A model generated the notes under the pieces. That model was not told where the DNA came from. It was given only the letters and a program-made list of their open reading frames with translations, and ran no database searches. From the NCBI GenBank assembly GCA_039184865.1, contig JBCDAV010000002.1, positions 124,001 through 188,000 on the forward strand: a stretch of DNA of 64,000 nucleotides. Reading direction: 5' to 3'. The position numbers and the translations under genes were made by a program. The DNA is from Thermohalobaculum sp039184865. Lineage in GTDB: Bacteria > Pseudomonadota > Alphaproteobacteria > Rhodobacterales > Rhodobacteraceae. This document shows, one piece after another, positions 26,052 through 34,961 of the stretch; positions within the stretch are counted from its first letter, which is position 1; every line of letters begins with the position of its first letter.

Positions 26052-26690
26052 ATGGAAGTTGTTCTTCTCGAACGGGTCGCAAAGCTGGGTCAGATGGGAG
26101 ATGTCGTGACCGTCAAGGACGGCTATGCACGCAATTTCCTGTTGCCGCAATCCAAGGCGCTGAGGGCGACCAAGGCCAATATCGCGGCTTTCGAAGCGCA
26201 GCGCTCCCAGCTTGAGGCCACCAATCTCGAGCGTCGGCAGGAAGCCGAGGCCGTCGGTGAAAAGCTCGACGGTCAGCAGTTCGTCGTCATCCGCTCGGCA
26301 TCCGAGGCCGGGGCGCTTTACGGTTCGGTCACGGCGCGGGACGCGTCCCAGGCGGCGACCGAAGGCGGTTTCACCGTCGAGAAACGCCAGATCGTGCTTG
26401 AGCGGCCGGTCAAGGAGCTTGGCCTGCACCCGATGAAGGTCGTGCTCCACCCGGAGGTTGCCGTTGAGATCACGATCAACGTGGCCCGGACGCCGGAAGA
26501 GGCCGAAATCCAGGCCAGCGGCAAGTCGATCCAGGAACTGCGTGCCGAGGAAGACGCCGAGGCCGAGTTCGACATCGCTGAACTGTTCGACGATGTCGGC
26601 GGAGCGGCGGCCGATGACGAGGACGGCGAGGCCGATGAAGGCCCGGCGCCTGTCGTCGAAGCGGACGGGACCGACGACCCACGCGCCTGA
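26052..26690 (+). CDS. rplI: 50S ribosomal protein L9
   Basis: A 212-residue protein. The N-terminal RNA-binding domain (MEVVLLERVAKLGQMGDVVT; GYARNFLLPQSKAL) is followed by the long connecting helix and C-terminal domain. The last 50 residues are an acidic extension (DDVGGAAADDEDGEADEG), making it longer than the 149-residue enteric L9, as is usual in alphaproteobacteria. Last gene of the rpsF-rpsR-rplI operon, followed by a strong terminator. Confidence 0.97.
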   Translation: MEVVLLERVAKLGQMGDVVTVKDGYARNFLLPQSKALRATKANIAAFEAQRSQLEATNLERRQEAEAVGEKLDGQQFVVIRSASEAGALYGSVTARDASQAATEGGFTVEKRQIVLERPVKELGLHPMKVVLHPEVAVEITINVARTPEEAEIQASGKSIQELRAEEDAEAEFDIAELFDDVGGAAADDEDGEADEGPAPVVEADGTDDPRA

Positions 26691-26717
26691 TCGGGCTTCA
26701 CGGACGCAACGATTTCT

Positions 26718-26745
26718 AAGGCGCGCCCGGGTGGCGCGCCTTTTT
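26718..26745 (+). terminator. Rho-independent terminator of the rpsF-rpsR-rplI operon
   Basis: AAGGCGCGCC and GGCGCGCCTT form a perfect 10-bp stem with a 5-base loop (CGGGT), ending in TTTTT at 26741-26745. It begins 27 bases after the rplI stop. A textbook intrinsic terminator. Confidence 0.93.
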
Positions 26746-26793
26746 CATTTGGGGCAGGGTGCGCGCGACTCCGCTGAGACACAGGTCAAGTCC

Positions 26794-27822
26794 ATGGAAC
26801 GCTGCAATTTCTATTCCGACACCCAGACGCGGCCAAGCCGCGCAATGCTCGAGACCGTGCTGACGGCGGAAATTGGCGACGAACAGAGCGATCGCGATCC
26901 GACAACGCTCGCGCTTTGCGAACGGGTGGCGGATCTGTTGGGTCACGAGGCGGCTGTCTTCATGCCCTCGGGCACCATCTGCAACGAGATCGCGATCGCT
27001 GTCCACACGCGGCCAGGCGACGAGGTGATCTGCCACCGGCTCAGCCACATTGTGACCTCCGAAGGTGGCGGCCCGGCCGCGTTCTCGGGCACGATGATCC
27101 ACATGCTCGACGGCGCCCGCGGCCAGTTCGATGCCGAGGATGTGACCGGCGCGGTGCGCTCGGGATCGCGCTACGAGCCGCGCAGCAGGTTGCTCTCGCT
27201 CGAGCAGACGATGAATTTTGGCGGTGGGGCCGTCTGGCCGCTGGACCGTTTCGAAGCCGTGGTCGTGGCGGCCCGGTCGGCGGGGCTGGCCGTGCATCTC
27301 GATGGCGCACGCCTGATGAATGCCGCCGTTGCCTCCGGTGTCGACGCATCGACCTGGGGCGGGAACTGCGACAGCGTCTGGCTTGATCTCACCAAAGGGC
27401 TCGGATGCCCGGTCGGTGCGGTCCTGGCAGGCAGCAAGGATTTCATCGACCAAGCCTGGCGGCTGAAACAGCGCTGGGGTGGGGCGATGCGCCAATCCGG
27501 CGTGCTGGCGGCAATGGGCCTCTACGCGCTCGATCACAACGTCGCACGTCTTGCCGACGATCATTCGCTGGCCCGATCGATCGGAGACCGCCTGTCGGCG
27601 CTGCCGGGTGTCGTCGAGGTCCTGCCGGTCGACACGAACATCGTTATTTTCGATCTCGCGACGCAAGGCGTGGAGGCCGCCGTCGTCGTCGCGAAGATGG
27701 CAGAGAGGGGCATTCGTGTCGGCGCACTCGGCAAACACCGGATGCGCGTCGTGACCCACCTTGACGTCGATGCAGCGCAGGCCGAAGATCTGCTGAATGC
27801 TTTTGCCGAAATTCTCGGCTGA
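26794..27822 (+). CDS. Low-specificity L-threonine aldolase family enzyme
   Basis: A 342-residue PLP enzyme of the threonine aldolase/beta-eliminating lyase family. It starts MERCNFYSDTQTRPSRAML. DPTTLALCERVADLLGHEAA, FMPSGTICNEIAI and HLDGARLMNAA are conserved, and the PLP lysine lies in WLDLTKGLGCPVGAV. It should cleave L-threonine or related 3-hydroxy amino acids to glycine and an aldehyde. The ATG at 26794 follows the L9 terminator by 48 bases, so it has its own promoter. Convergent with the SDR gene, 14 bases apart. Confidence 0.88.
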   Translation: MERCNFYSDTQTRPSRAMLETVLTAEIGDEQSDRDPTTLALCERVADLLGHEAAVFMPSGTICNEIAIAVHTRPGDEVICHRLSHIVTSEGGGPAAFSGTMIHMLDGARGQFDAEDVTGAVRSGSRYEPRSRLLSLEQTMNFGGGAVWPLDRFEAVVVAARSAGLAVHLDGARLMNAAVASGVDASTWGGNCDSVWLDLTKGLGCPVGAVLAGSKDFIDQAWRLKQRWGGAMRQSGVLAAMGLYALDHNVARLADDHSLARSIGDRLSALPGVVEVLPVDTNIVIFDLATQGVEAAVVVAKMAERGIRVGALGKHRMRVVTHLDVDAAQAEDLLNAFAEILG

Positions 27823-27836
27823 CAGATCCGGAGCGA

Positions 27837-28529
27837 TCAGGTCGACAGATATCCGCCGTCGACGACGTGGGTCGAGCCGGTCACAAAACTCGCCTTATCG
27901 GACAGCAGGAAGGCGATCATCTCGGCGATCTCACCGGGCTGGCCGAACCGGCGCATGAAGGTGCGATTCATCACGCGCTCGACCCGTTCATTGTTCTCGC
28001 GCACCGGTTCCGTCATCGGCGTTTCGATGTAGCCCGGCGCGACGGCCGTCACCCGGACGCCGTCCTGTGCCCAGATTGCCCCGAGAGCGCGGGTCAGATT
28101 GACCACCCCGGCCTTCGAGGCCGAATAGGCTGGAGCGCCGATGCCGGATACGAAGCCAAGGACAGACGCGATGTTGACAATGGCCCCGCCCGCTTCGCTC
28201 AAGGCTGGATGGGCCGCGTGGCAGCATCGCATCGTTCCTGTCAGATTGACGTCGATGACCTTCGCGAACCACTCAGGATTGGTCTGATCATGCTCGATCC
28301 CGGACATGCCAGCGGAGTTCACGAGCCCGTCAAGCCGGTCAAAGCGTCCGAAGAAAGCCGATACGGCCGCCCCGTCAGTCACGTCGAGGGGCAAAGCACC
28401 CGGCGTCGCATCCAGTTCGTCCTGCGTGAATCCGGTGACGGTCACGTCCCAGTCATGGCTGCGCAGCAGCTCCGCCGTCGCGCGGCCGATTCCACTCGTG
28501 CCCCCCGTAATCACGCAGGTTTTCGCCAT
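27837..28529 (-). CDS. SDR-family oxidoreductase
   Basis: A 230-residue short-chain dehydrogenase. The cofactor motif is CVITGGTSGIGRATAEL, the structural motif LVNSAGM, catalytic serine in NIASVLG, and Y-x3-K in YSASKAGVVNLTRALG. The ATG at 28529 is the natural N terminus (MAKTCVITGG). It is divergent from dnaB and convergent with the threonine aldolase. Specific substrate unknown. Confidence 0.85.
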   Translation of the reverse strand: MAKTCVITGGTSGIGRATAELLRSHDWDVTVTGFTQDELDATPGALPLDVTDGAAVSAFFGRFDRLDGLVNSAGMSGIEHDQTNPEWFAKVIDVNLTGTMRCCHAAHPALSEAGGAIVNIASVLGFVSGIGAPAYSASKAGVVNLTRALGAIWAQDGVRVTAVAPGYIETPMTEPVRENNERVERVMNRTFMRRFGQPGEIAEMIAFLLSDKASFVTGSTHVVDGGYLST

Positions 28530-28734
28530 CTGATCCTCACTTCGACAGGGTGCGGAAAGTGTCCACAGCCTTTCCCCAAATTGATCCACGCAAAAGAATC
28601 GAACGTCCAGAGAGGGTTGTGATTTATCCCCGGTGTTTTCCCGAAGTATCCCAGACGTTCACACTGTGTTAGCCTTCCGATCAACGCGCGGACCATCTAA
28701 CCCCGGACGCCTGCGCGAGAGAACGAGGGGCGGC

Positions 28735-30219
28735 ATGGCAGACGGCAGTCAGATCACGGAAGTGCGGATTCAGCCGCACAATATCGAGGCAGAGCAGGCG
28801 CTCCTCGGCGCGCTGTTGCTGAATAACGAGATATACGACCGAATCGCTGCGATCATCGAACCGCATCATTTCTACGACCCGGTGCATGGCCGGATCTGGG
28901 AAACCGCGGCGCGCCGGATCCAGAGGAACGCGCTCGCATCGCCGGTCACGCTGAAGGCGTTTCTTGCCGATGACGAGGGGCTTGCCGAGCTTGGCGGCAC
29001 CGATTACCTCGCCCGTCTCTCAGGGGCTGCGATCTCGATCGTGGCAGCCCGCGACTATGCCCAGACCATCCGCGATCTCGCCATGCGCCGCGACCTGATC
29101 CGGATCGGCGAGGAAATCCAGGGCCGGGCGACGGATTTCACCGAGGACCTCGAGCCGCCGGACCAGATCACCGAGGCCGAGCAGTCGCTCTATTCGCTGG
29201 CAGAGAAGGGAAAGTACGAGGGCGGCTTCGTCTCGTTCGCCCGCGCTGCCACGGATGCCGCCAACATGGTCAATGCGGCCTTCCAGCGGGGTGGCGGGCT
29301 TGCCGGGACGTCCTCGGGGCTTGGAGAACTGGATTACAAGCTAGGCGGGTTCCGCCCCTCGGATCTGCTCATCCTCGCGGGCCGACCGTCGATGGGCAAA
29401 ACAGCACTCGCGACCAACATTGCCTTCAACATCGCGCGCAAGTACCGCAAGGGCACGAAATCGGACGGGACCGAGGGCACGATCGACGGCGGCGTTGTCG
29501 GGTTCTTCTCGCTCGAGATGTCGTCCGAACAGCTCGCCAACCGCATCCTGTCCGCCGAGGCGCGGATCAAGAGCCACGAACTGCTGTCTGGCAAGCTTTC
29601 CGAGGATCAGTTCCGCACCTTCCTCGAAGTGGCGCGCGACCTAGAGCGGATCCCGCTCTATATAGACGACACGCCTGCGCTGCCGATCTCGGGCCTCGCC
29701 GCGCGTGCACGCCGCCTTAAACGTCAGTTCGGCCTCGACGTGCTGGTCGTTGACTACCTGCAACTCATCCGTCCTGCCTCGAGCAAGGACCAGGGTCGCG
29801 TCAACGAGGTCTCCGAGATCTCGCAGGGTCTCAAGGCCATCGCCAAGGAACTCGATATTCCCGTCATCGCGCTCTCCCAACTCTCGCGTCAGGTCGAAAG
29901 CCGCGATGACAAGCGTCCGCAGCTCTCGGACCTCCGCGAATCCGGCTCGATCGAGCAGGATGCCGACGTCGTGATGTTCGTCTTCCGCGAGAGCTATTAT
30001 CACGACCGCCTGAAGCCGCCCGAGGACGACGAGAAGTTCCCGGACTGGCAGGCGAAGGCTGAACGCCTGCACGGGCGCGCCGAGGTCATCATTGGCAAGC
30101 AGCGGCACGGGCCGATTGGCACGGTCGATCTGCATTTCGAGGACAGCTTCACCAAGTTCTCGGACCCTGTTCGCGAGCAGAACTTCAACGGTGGCTACGA
30201 CGGTGCGGACTTCCGGTAA
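28735..30219 (+). CDS. dnaB: Replicative DNA helicase DnaB
   Basis: A 494-residue hexameric helicase. The N-terminal domain starts IQPHNIEAEQALLGALLLNN. The RecA-like motor has Walker A GRPSMGKTAL near residue 216, FFSLEMSSEQLANR, a Walker B-like VLVVDYLQLI, and SQLSRQVESRDDKRPQLSDL. No intein is present. The ATG at 28735 lies after GAGGGG. A 205-base region separates it from the divergent SDR. It precedes alr, as in many roseobacters. Confidence 0.96.
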   Translation: MADGSQITEVRIQPHNIEAEQALLGALLLNNEIYDRIAAIIEPHHFYDPVHGRIWETAARRIQRNALASPVTLKAFLADDEGLAELGGTDYLARLSGAAISIVAARDYAQTIRDLAMRRDLIRIGEEIQGRATDFTEDLEPPDQITEAEQSLYSLAEKGKYEGGFVSFARAATDAANMVNAAFQRGGGLAGTSSGLGELDYKLGGFRPSDLLILAGRPSMGKTALATNIAFNIARKYRKGTKSDGTEGTIDGGVVGFFSLEMSSEQLANRILSAEARIKSHELLSGKLSEDQFRTFLEVARDLERIPLYIDDTPALPISGLAARARRLKRQFGLDVLVVDYLQLIRPASSKDQGRVNEVSEISQGLKAIAKELDIPVIALSQLSRQVESRDDKRPQLSDLRESGSIEQDADVVMFVFRESYYHDRLKPPEDDEKFPDWQAKAERLHGRAEVIIGKQRHGPIGTVDLHFEDSFTKFSDPVREQNFNGGYDGADFR

Positions 30220-30323
30220 CCGCCGACTGGCGCCATCGGGTCGCATCTGTCGGGCTTGAAGCCGGGGCGCGCGTGCCCGAAGACTTCCAACTCACGTTGA
30301 CTTCCCGGACGGAGCTCCCACCG

Positions 30324-31391
30324 ATGCCGACTTCGCTGACGTCGCGCCTGACGGTCGATCTCGATGCGCTCGTGGCGAACTGGGTGGCACTGGATGCGCT
30401 CTCCCCGCCCGAGGTCGAAACCGCAGCCGTCGTGAAGGGCGACGGCTATGGCTGCGGTGCGGCGGAGGTCGGGCGGGCCCTGGCGCGCGACGGTGTCGAG
30501 ACCTTTTTCGTGGCGGTGCCCTCCGAAGGGGCCGCGCTGCGCGAGGCGATCGGAGACGACCGCGCGATCTACATCCTCGGCGGCTACGGCGCGGCGGAAC
30601 AGCTCGACTACCGGCTGCATGATCTGCGCCCGGTCCTGAACAGCGCCGAACAGGCGCGGGCCTGGTTCTCCAACGAGGGTGCGCCCTGCGCGATCCAACT
30701 CGATACCGGCATGAACCGGCTCGGCATGGAGCCCGCGGAGTTCGCCGCGCTTGGCCCGCTGCCCGACTGCGTCGATCTGGTGATGAGCCATATGGGAAAC
30801 GCCGACGATCCGCCCCATCCGATGAACGCTCACCAGCTTGCAGCATTCAACGAGATGACCGCGGGCCTCTCGACCCGCCTGTCGCTCTCCGCCACGGCCG
30901 GCGCGCTGCTCGGCACCGAGTATCACTTCGACATGGTGCGTCCTGGGATCGGCCTCTACGGCGGCTGGCCCTTCGATGCGGCGCGGCCGGTGGTCCGCGT
31001 CGAGTCGCCGATCATTCAGGTCCGCGATGTCGGCGCCGGCGAGACGGTGGGTTACGGTGCGACCTTCACCGCGGAGCGCCCGACCCGGATCGCAACGATC
31101 TCGGCGGGCTACGCCGATGGCTTGATCCGCGCGCTCGGTCAGGGGGCGAGCGTCTATCTCGACGGCGCGCCGCTCGCCCTGGCCGGACGGGTTTCGATGG
31201 ACCTTATCACGCTCGATGTCACCGGCCGGGACTGCCAGGCCGGCGATCTGGTCGAGATCATCGGTCCGCACCAGAGCATCGACGATCTCGCCCGATGCGC
31301 GGGCACGATCGGACACGAGATCCTGACGTCGCTCGGACGGCGCTATGAGCGTGATTACGGCGGCGGCGAGGTCACCGATCATCACGAATAA
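30324..31391 (+). CDS. alr: Alanine racemase
   Basis: A 355-residue fold-III PLP enzyme. The lysine that binds PLP is in AAVVKGDGYGCGAAEVG, where the usual KADAYGHG is altered to KGDGYGCG. The C-terminal catalytic tyrosine is in TVGYGATFTAERPTRI. LDTGMNRLGM and MVRPGIGLYGG are family motifs. It makes D-alanine for peptidoglycan. The ATG at 30324 has GGAG nine bases upstream. It follows dnaB by 104 bases and precedes the lipoprotein and mlaE on the same strand. Confidence 0.93.
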   Translation: MPTSLTSRLTVDLDALVANWVALDALSPPEVETAAVVKGDGYGCGAAEVGRALARDGVETFFVAVPSEGAALREAIGDDRAIYILGGYGAAEQLDYRLHDLRPVLNSAEQARAWFSNEGAPCAIQLDTGMNRLGMEPAEFAALGPLPDCVDLVMSHMGNADDPPHPMNAHQLAAFNEMTAGLSTRLSLSATAGALLGTEYHFDMVRPGIGLYGGWPFDAARPVVRVESPIIQVRDVGAGETVGYGATFTAERPTRIATISAGYADGLIRALGQGASVYLDGAPLALAGRVSMDLITLDVTGRDCQAGDLVEIIGPHQSIDDLARCAGTIGHEILTSLGRRYERDYGGGEVTDHHE

Positions 31392-31454
31392 GCCGGTTGC
31401 ACGCGACTGCCCGGACACACTAAGCTCGACCAGTCGAAATTCGGAGCGTCGGAA

Positions 31455-32345
31455 ATGCGCGTGCTGATTGTGCTTGCGCTGCTGTTTGTAACAGGCTGCG
31501 TGGACACGAAGAAATCGGATCTGGATGAGTGGACCTTCCAGACGAAACTGGCGGGCGGCATGCGCCTCGACAGGCGTCCGGCCGACGCACCGGTTGACTC
31601 CGGTCTTCTTGCGCGAAACTTCCGCCGCATCGCCTTCGATCTCGAGCCTGATCCCTTCGGCACGGGCACTGAGGTTCCGGAGGACGAGCGTCCCGCAATG
31701 CTGCGGCGCTGGGAGGATCAGATCCGCCTTCAGATCATCGCGGCGACCGGCACCAGGTCCGGCGTTCGGCGCGAGATTTACGGTTTCATGGACCGTCTTT
31801 CCGAGATCACCGGCATCGGATTCAAGCCGTCGAATGACCGCCTCGTCAGCGCTGACCGCGAAGAACCGCCGAACATCTTCGTCATCCTCGGCGACGGCGA
31901 GGAGTTCGACGAAGTCATCGAGATGCTCGACTACCAGCGCGATGAGGGCGAGGACAACACGGTCTATGACGCGCTCGGGGACTTCCTGAAGATCTGGCAC
32001 CTGTCCTATTCGCCGTGCGCCGGACAATCCTACACCGAACATGACGCCGAGGGAGAGCGCGGACGCATCCAGTTCGGCATCGTGGTGATCCGGACCGATC
32101 TGCGGGCTCCGATGACGGCTTCGTGCATCGAGGAGGAACTGGCTCAGACCATGGGCCTAATGAATGACCATCCCGATGTGCGGCCTTCGCTCTTTAACGA
32201 TGACGAGGAATTCGCGCTGATGACGGAGCATGACGAACTCCTCCTCCGCATCCTATATGACAAGCGCCTCGAGCCCGGCATGACGCCCGAGCAGGCGATG
32301 CCGATTGTCCGCCAGATCGCCCGAGAACTGCGTCCGGGCGGCTAA
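31455..32345 (+). CDS. DUF2927-type lipoprotein
   Basis: A 296-residue protein with a lipoprotein signal (MRVLIVLALLFVTGC, lipobox VTGC). The mature domain contains RIAFDLEPDPFGTG, and near the C terminus EELAQTMGLMNDHPD, LFNDDEEFALMTEHDELLL and YDKRLEPGMTPEQA, a pattern I recognise from the DUF2927 family common in Rhodobacteraceae. Membrane-anchored facing the periplasm. Function unknown; it lies between alr and mlaE, perhaps transcribed with them. Confidence 0.75.
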   Translation: MRVLIVLALLFVTGCVDTKKSDLDEWTFQTKLAGGMRLDRRPADAPVDSGLLARNFRRIAFDLEPDPFGTGTEVPEDERPAMLRRWEDQIRLQIIAATGTRSGVRREIYGFMDRLSEITGIGFKPSNDRLVSADREEPPNIFVILGDGEEFDEVIEMLDYQRDEGEDNTVYDALGDFLKIWHLSYSPCAGQSYTEHDAEGERGRIQFGIVVIRTDLRAPMTASCIEEELAQTMGLMNDHPDVRPSLFNDDEEFALMTEHDELLLRILYDKRLEPGMTPEQAMPIVRQIARELRPGG

Positions 32346-32401
32346 GGCTTGGCACGGGCAGGGCGGCCCGATATATCCCCGCGAACGGAATGTGAGGGCA
32401 G

Positions 32402-33196
32402 ATGGCGGCACTGACGCTATTGCAGGGCTTTGTTGCGGCCATCGGATCGGCGGTGCTTGGGCTCTGCCGGGCAACTGGATCGCTGACGCTGTTCGCAGCG
32501 TCTGGCATCACACACATTGTCTTGCCGCCCTGGTACATCGCCGAGCTTGGCCGGCAACTCCTGCGGATCGGATATTTTTCGCTGCCCGTGGTCGGGCTGA
32601 CGACCCTGTTCACTGGCGGCGCGCTGGCTTTGCAGGTCTACTCGGGCGGTGCGCGGTTCAATGCCGAGGCGGTGGTGCCGAACATCGTGGCCATCGCCAT
32701 GACCCGCGAACTTGGGCCTGTGCTGGTCGGCCTGATGGTGGCGGGGCGGGTATCGACTTCGATCGCGGCCGAACTGGCGACGATGCGCGTTACCGAGCAG
32801 ATCGATGCGCTGACCACGCTGTCGACAAACCCGATGAAGTATCTCGTCGCGCCGCGCCTGCTGGCGGCCGTGCTCGTCATGCCGATCCTCGCCTTCATCG
32901 GCGATGTTATCGGTATCCTCGGCGGTTTTCTCGTCGGGGTCGGGCGGCTCGACTTCTCGCCCGGAACCTACATCAACACGACATGGAACTTCCTGACGGC
33001 GGGCGACGTGACCTCGGGCCTGATCAAGGCGGCGGTCTTCGGCTTCATCATCGCGCTCATGGGCTGCTACGCCGGATACAATTCCGGACGGGGCGCGCAG
33101 GGCGTCGGCGGTGCGACCCGGTCCTCGGTCGTTATCGCGTCGATCCTGATCCTTGCGTCCAACTACTTCCTCACCGAGGCGCTGTTCGGCACATGA
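32402..33196 (+). CDS. mlaE: MlaE family ABC permease
   Basis: A 264-residue permease of the retrograde phospholipid transport family, with five or six hydrophobic segments. Key segments are LTTLFTGGALALQVY, AIAMTRELGPVLVGLMVAGR, and MRVTEQIDALTTL, which contacts the ATPase. The ATG at 32402 follows GAGGG. The MCE-domain partner MlaD is not in the next genes. Lipid transport is inferred from the family. Confidence 0.92.
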   Translation: MAALTLLQGFVAAIGSAVLGLCRATGSLTLFAASGITHIVLPPWYIAELGRQLLRIGYFSLPVVGLTTLFTGGALALQVYSGGARFNAEAVVPNIVAIAMTRELGPVLVGLMVAGRVSTSIAAELATMRVTEQIDALTTLSTNPMKYLVAPRLLAAVLVMPILAFIGDVIGILGGFLVGVGRLDFSPGTYINTTWNFLTAGDVTSGLIKAAVFGFIIALMGCYAGYNSGRGAQGVGGATRSSVVIASILILASNYFLTEALFGT

Positions 33197-33214
33197 CCTT
33201 CTCTGGTAATCCGG

Positions 33215-33487
33215 ATGGCTGATATCGCGACGCTTGCAACCTGCATCCACGTTCTCGATCTCACGTCGCTCTACGTCGCGTTTCCGACGGAGTACGACAC
33301 CGATTACGAGGACATGATCGAGGCTGCCGAACGAAGCTTGTCGGATCGGCTGTTTGCCGAGGTGTCAGGCGACATGAATCTGTTCTTCGCGCACATGCAT
33401 GACGGCACGCGGGCAGCGATGCAGATGACCGGAGCGCAGTTCTCGGACAAGCTCGCGACGTGTCTGCAAGTGGCCGGGCGAAGTTGA
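33215..33487 (+). CDS. Hypothetical protein between mlaE and mlaF
   Basis: A 90-residue soluble protein (MADIATLATCIHVLDLTSLY ... CLQVAGRS). It begins 18 bases after mlaE and ends 3 bases before mlaF, so it fits an operon exactly. It is rich in Met/Asp/Thr and has two cysteines but no signal peptide. No family recognised. A role with the MlaEF transporter is inferred from position only. Confidence 0.6.
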   Translation: MADIATLATCIHVLDLTSLYVAFPTEYDTDYEDMIEAAERSLSDRLFAEVSGDMNLFFAHMHDGTRAAMQMTGAQFSDKLATCLQVAGRS

Positions 33488-33490
33488 CCG

Positions 33491-34261
33491 ATGGCTGAAG
33501 CTCAGAAGATCGAGATGACGGGCGTGCGTAAGTCCTTCGGGTCCAAGCACATCCTGCGCGGCGTCGATCTTTCCGTCGCGACCGGAAGCTCGACCGTCAT
33601 CATCGGCGGGTCGGGCACCGGCAAGTCGGTCACGCTGAAATGCGTGCTCGGCATCCTTACGGCAGATGCCGGCATGATCCGCGTCGACGGCGACGACGTG
33701 ACCAAGGCGCGGGGCCGGGCGCGCGAAGTGCAACTCGACAAGTTCGGGATGCTGTTCCAGGGGGGCGCGCTGTTCGATTCCCTGCCGGTCTGGCAAAACG
33801 TCTCGTTCCGACTGCTTCAGGGCGCGCGCCGCAAGACCAAGGTCGAGGCGCGGGACATCGCCGTCGAGAAGCTGCGCCGCGTCGGCCTGACGCCGGATGT
33901 CGCCGACCTGTTCCCGGCCGAGCTGTCGGGCGGCATGCAGAAGCGCGTCGGCCTGGCCCGGGCCATTGCCGCCGAACCCGAGATTATCTTTTTCGACGAG
34001 CCGACCACCGGTCTCGATCCGATCATGGCCGATGTGATCAACGATCTGATCCGCGAGATCGTGGTGGAAATGGGGGCCACCGCCATGACCATCACGCACG
34101 ACATGTCGAGTGTCCGCAAGATCGCGGACCGCGTCGCGATGCTGCATGACGGCGTGATCCAGTGGGAAGGGCCGGTGAGCGATATCGATGACAGCGGCAA
34201 CGCCTATGTCCACCAGTTCGTCAACGGCCTGCCGGATGGTCCGATCGAAGCGATCAGGTGA
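33491..34261 (+). CDS. mlaF: MlaF family ABC ATPase
   Basis: A 256-residue ATPase of the MlaF type. Walker A GGSGTGKSVTLK near residue 38, signature LSGGMQKRVGLARA, Walker B EIIFFDEPTTGLDP, and switch His in AMTITHDMSSV. The LSGGMQKR variant is typical of MlaF/Ttg2A rather than importers. Energises MlaE for lipid movement between membranes. Followed by the GG-leader peptides. Confidence 0.93.
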   Translation: MAEAQKIEMTGVRKSFGSKHILRGVDLSVATGSSTVIIGGSGTGKSVTLKCVLGILTADAGMIRVDGDDVTKARGRAREVQLDKFGMLFQGGALFDSLPVWQNVSFRLLQGARRKTKVEARDIAVEKLRRVGLTPDVADLFPAELSGGMQKRVGLARAIAAEPEIIFFDEPTTGLDPIMADVINDLIREIVVEMGATAMTITHDMSSVRKIADRVAMLHDGVIQWEGPVSDIDDSGNAYVHQFVNGLPDGPIEAIR

Positions 34262-34339
34262 GCCCGTCCTGTATCATCCGCTACAGACGAGGCGGACAAC
34301 CTGTGGCATGATTCCTCCACCAAGCCGCAGGAGGACGCC

Positions 34340-34528
34340 ATGCCGAAGAGCCCTGACACGCCCGAGCAAATCGACGACGCCGACCTGGACGTCGCCGCCG
34401 GAGCGGACAACAACCACAAGAAGTGGTCGGATCTGGACAGCTTCTCGCAGCCAATTCACAGACATGGATCGGGTGTCGCGATGGAAGAAATGACGATCGC
34501 CCATGAAAGCATCAAACGTAAATCCTGA
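34340..34528 (+). CDS. GG-leader-type peptide 1 (62 residues)
   Basis: A tiny protein starting MPKSPDTPEQIDDADLDVAA and then GADNN. Residues 8-20 (PEQIDDADLDVAA) match the leader of the peptides at 34567 and 43808, here with Gly-Ala in place of Gly-Gly. The remainder is polar with His/Lys/Ser (DSFSQPIHRHGSGVAMEEM). AGGAGG lies six bases before the ATG, a strong ribosome site. The leader resembles double-glycine leaders of ribosomally made peptides; processing and function are inference. Confidence 0.6.
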   Translation: MPKSPDTPEQIDDADLDVAAGADNNHKKWSDLDSFSQPIHRHGSGVAMEEMTIAHESIKRKS

Positions 34529-34566
34529 AGCCTGCGAAGAACGCATCCTAACTACGGAGACCGCAT

Positions 34567-34764
34567 ATGACCGACCAGAAGAAACCGGAAGCCATTGAAG
34601 ACACCGATCTTGATCAGGCCGCGGGTGGTCTGAAAGTCGATCTGTCAGATGTTCATGTCACCAGTTTTGAAACTTCAGGCTCTGCTGGAGGATCAAAGGG
34701 CGGCGACCTCACGGGCAAACCCGCTCCTGGCAAAAAATGGGTGGATAAGGCCTCGCCGATCTGA
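34567..34764 (+). CDS. GG-leader-type peptide 2 (65 residues)
   Basis: A tiny protein with leader MTDQKKPEAIEDTDLDQAAG, then G. The segment PEAIEDTDLDQAAGG is the same as that of the peptides at 34340 and 43808 at most positions. The putative core is rich in Ser/Thr/Gly/Lys (SAGGSKGGDLTGKPAPGKKW), without cysteine. GGAG precedes the ATG (cggagaccgcatATG). It follows peptide 1 by 38 bases in the same strand, so the two may be a tandem pair. No peptidase-containing exporter lies in the window. Confidence 0.62.
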   Translation: MTDQKKPEAIEDTDLDQAAGGLKVDLSDVHVTSFETSGSAGGSKGGDLTGKPAPGKKWVDKASPI

Positions 34765-34961
34765 GGCGAAGCGGGTTTGGCGGTTCGCTTGGTAAGTCAG
34801 GCCCGCCAGAAAATCCGCCACCTGAAGAAGCATCGGCGGAGGCATCGTGGGTCATCACCACTCGCGGAGCCTTCGCCCCACTTGATCATCATCGTATTTG
34901 ATCAAGCGCGTCGGGCATGGCATCCCGCGAGGCGTCCGAAGCTTCGCAAGGTGCCCGTCGA

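Noticed and set aside
30195..32042. 615-residue antisense ORF over alr and the lipoprotein
   Set aside because: High GC creates long antisense frames; both sense genes are clear.
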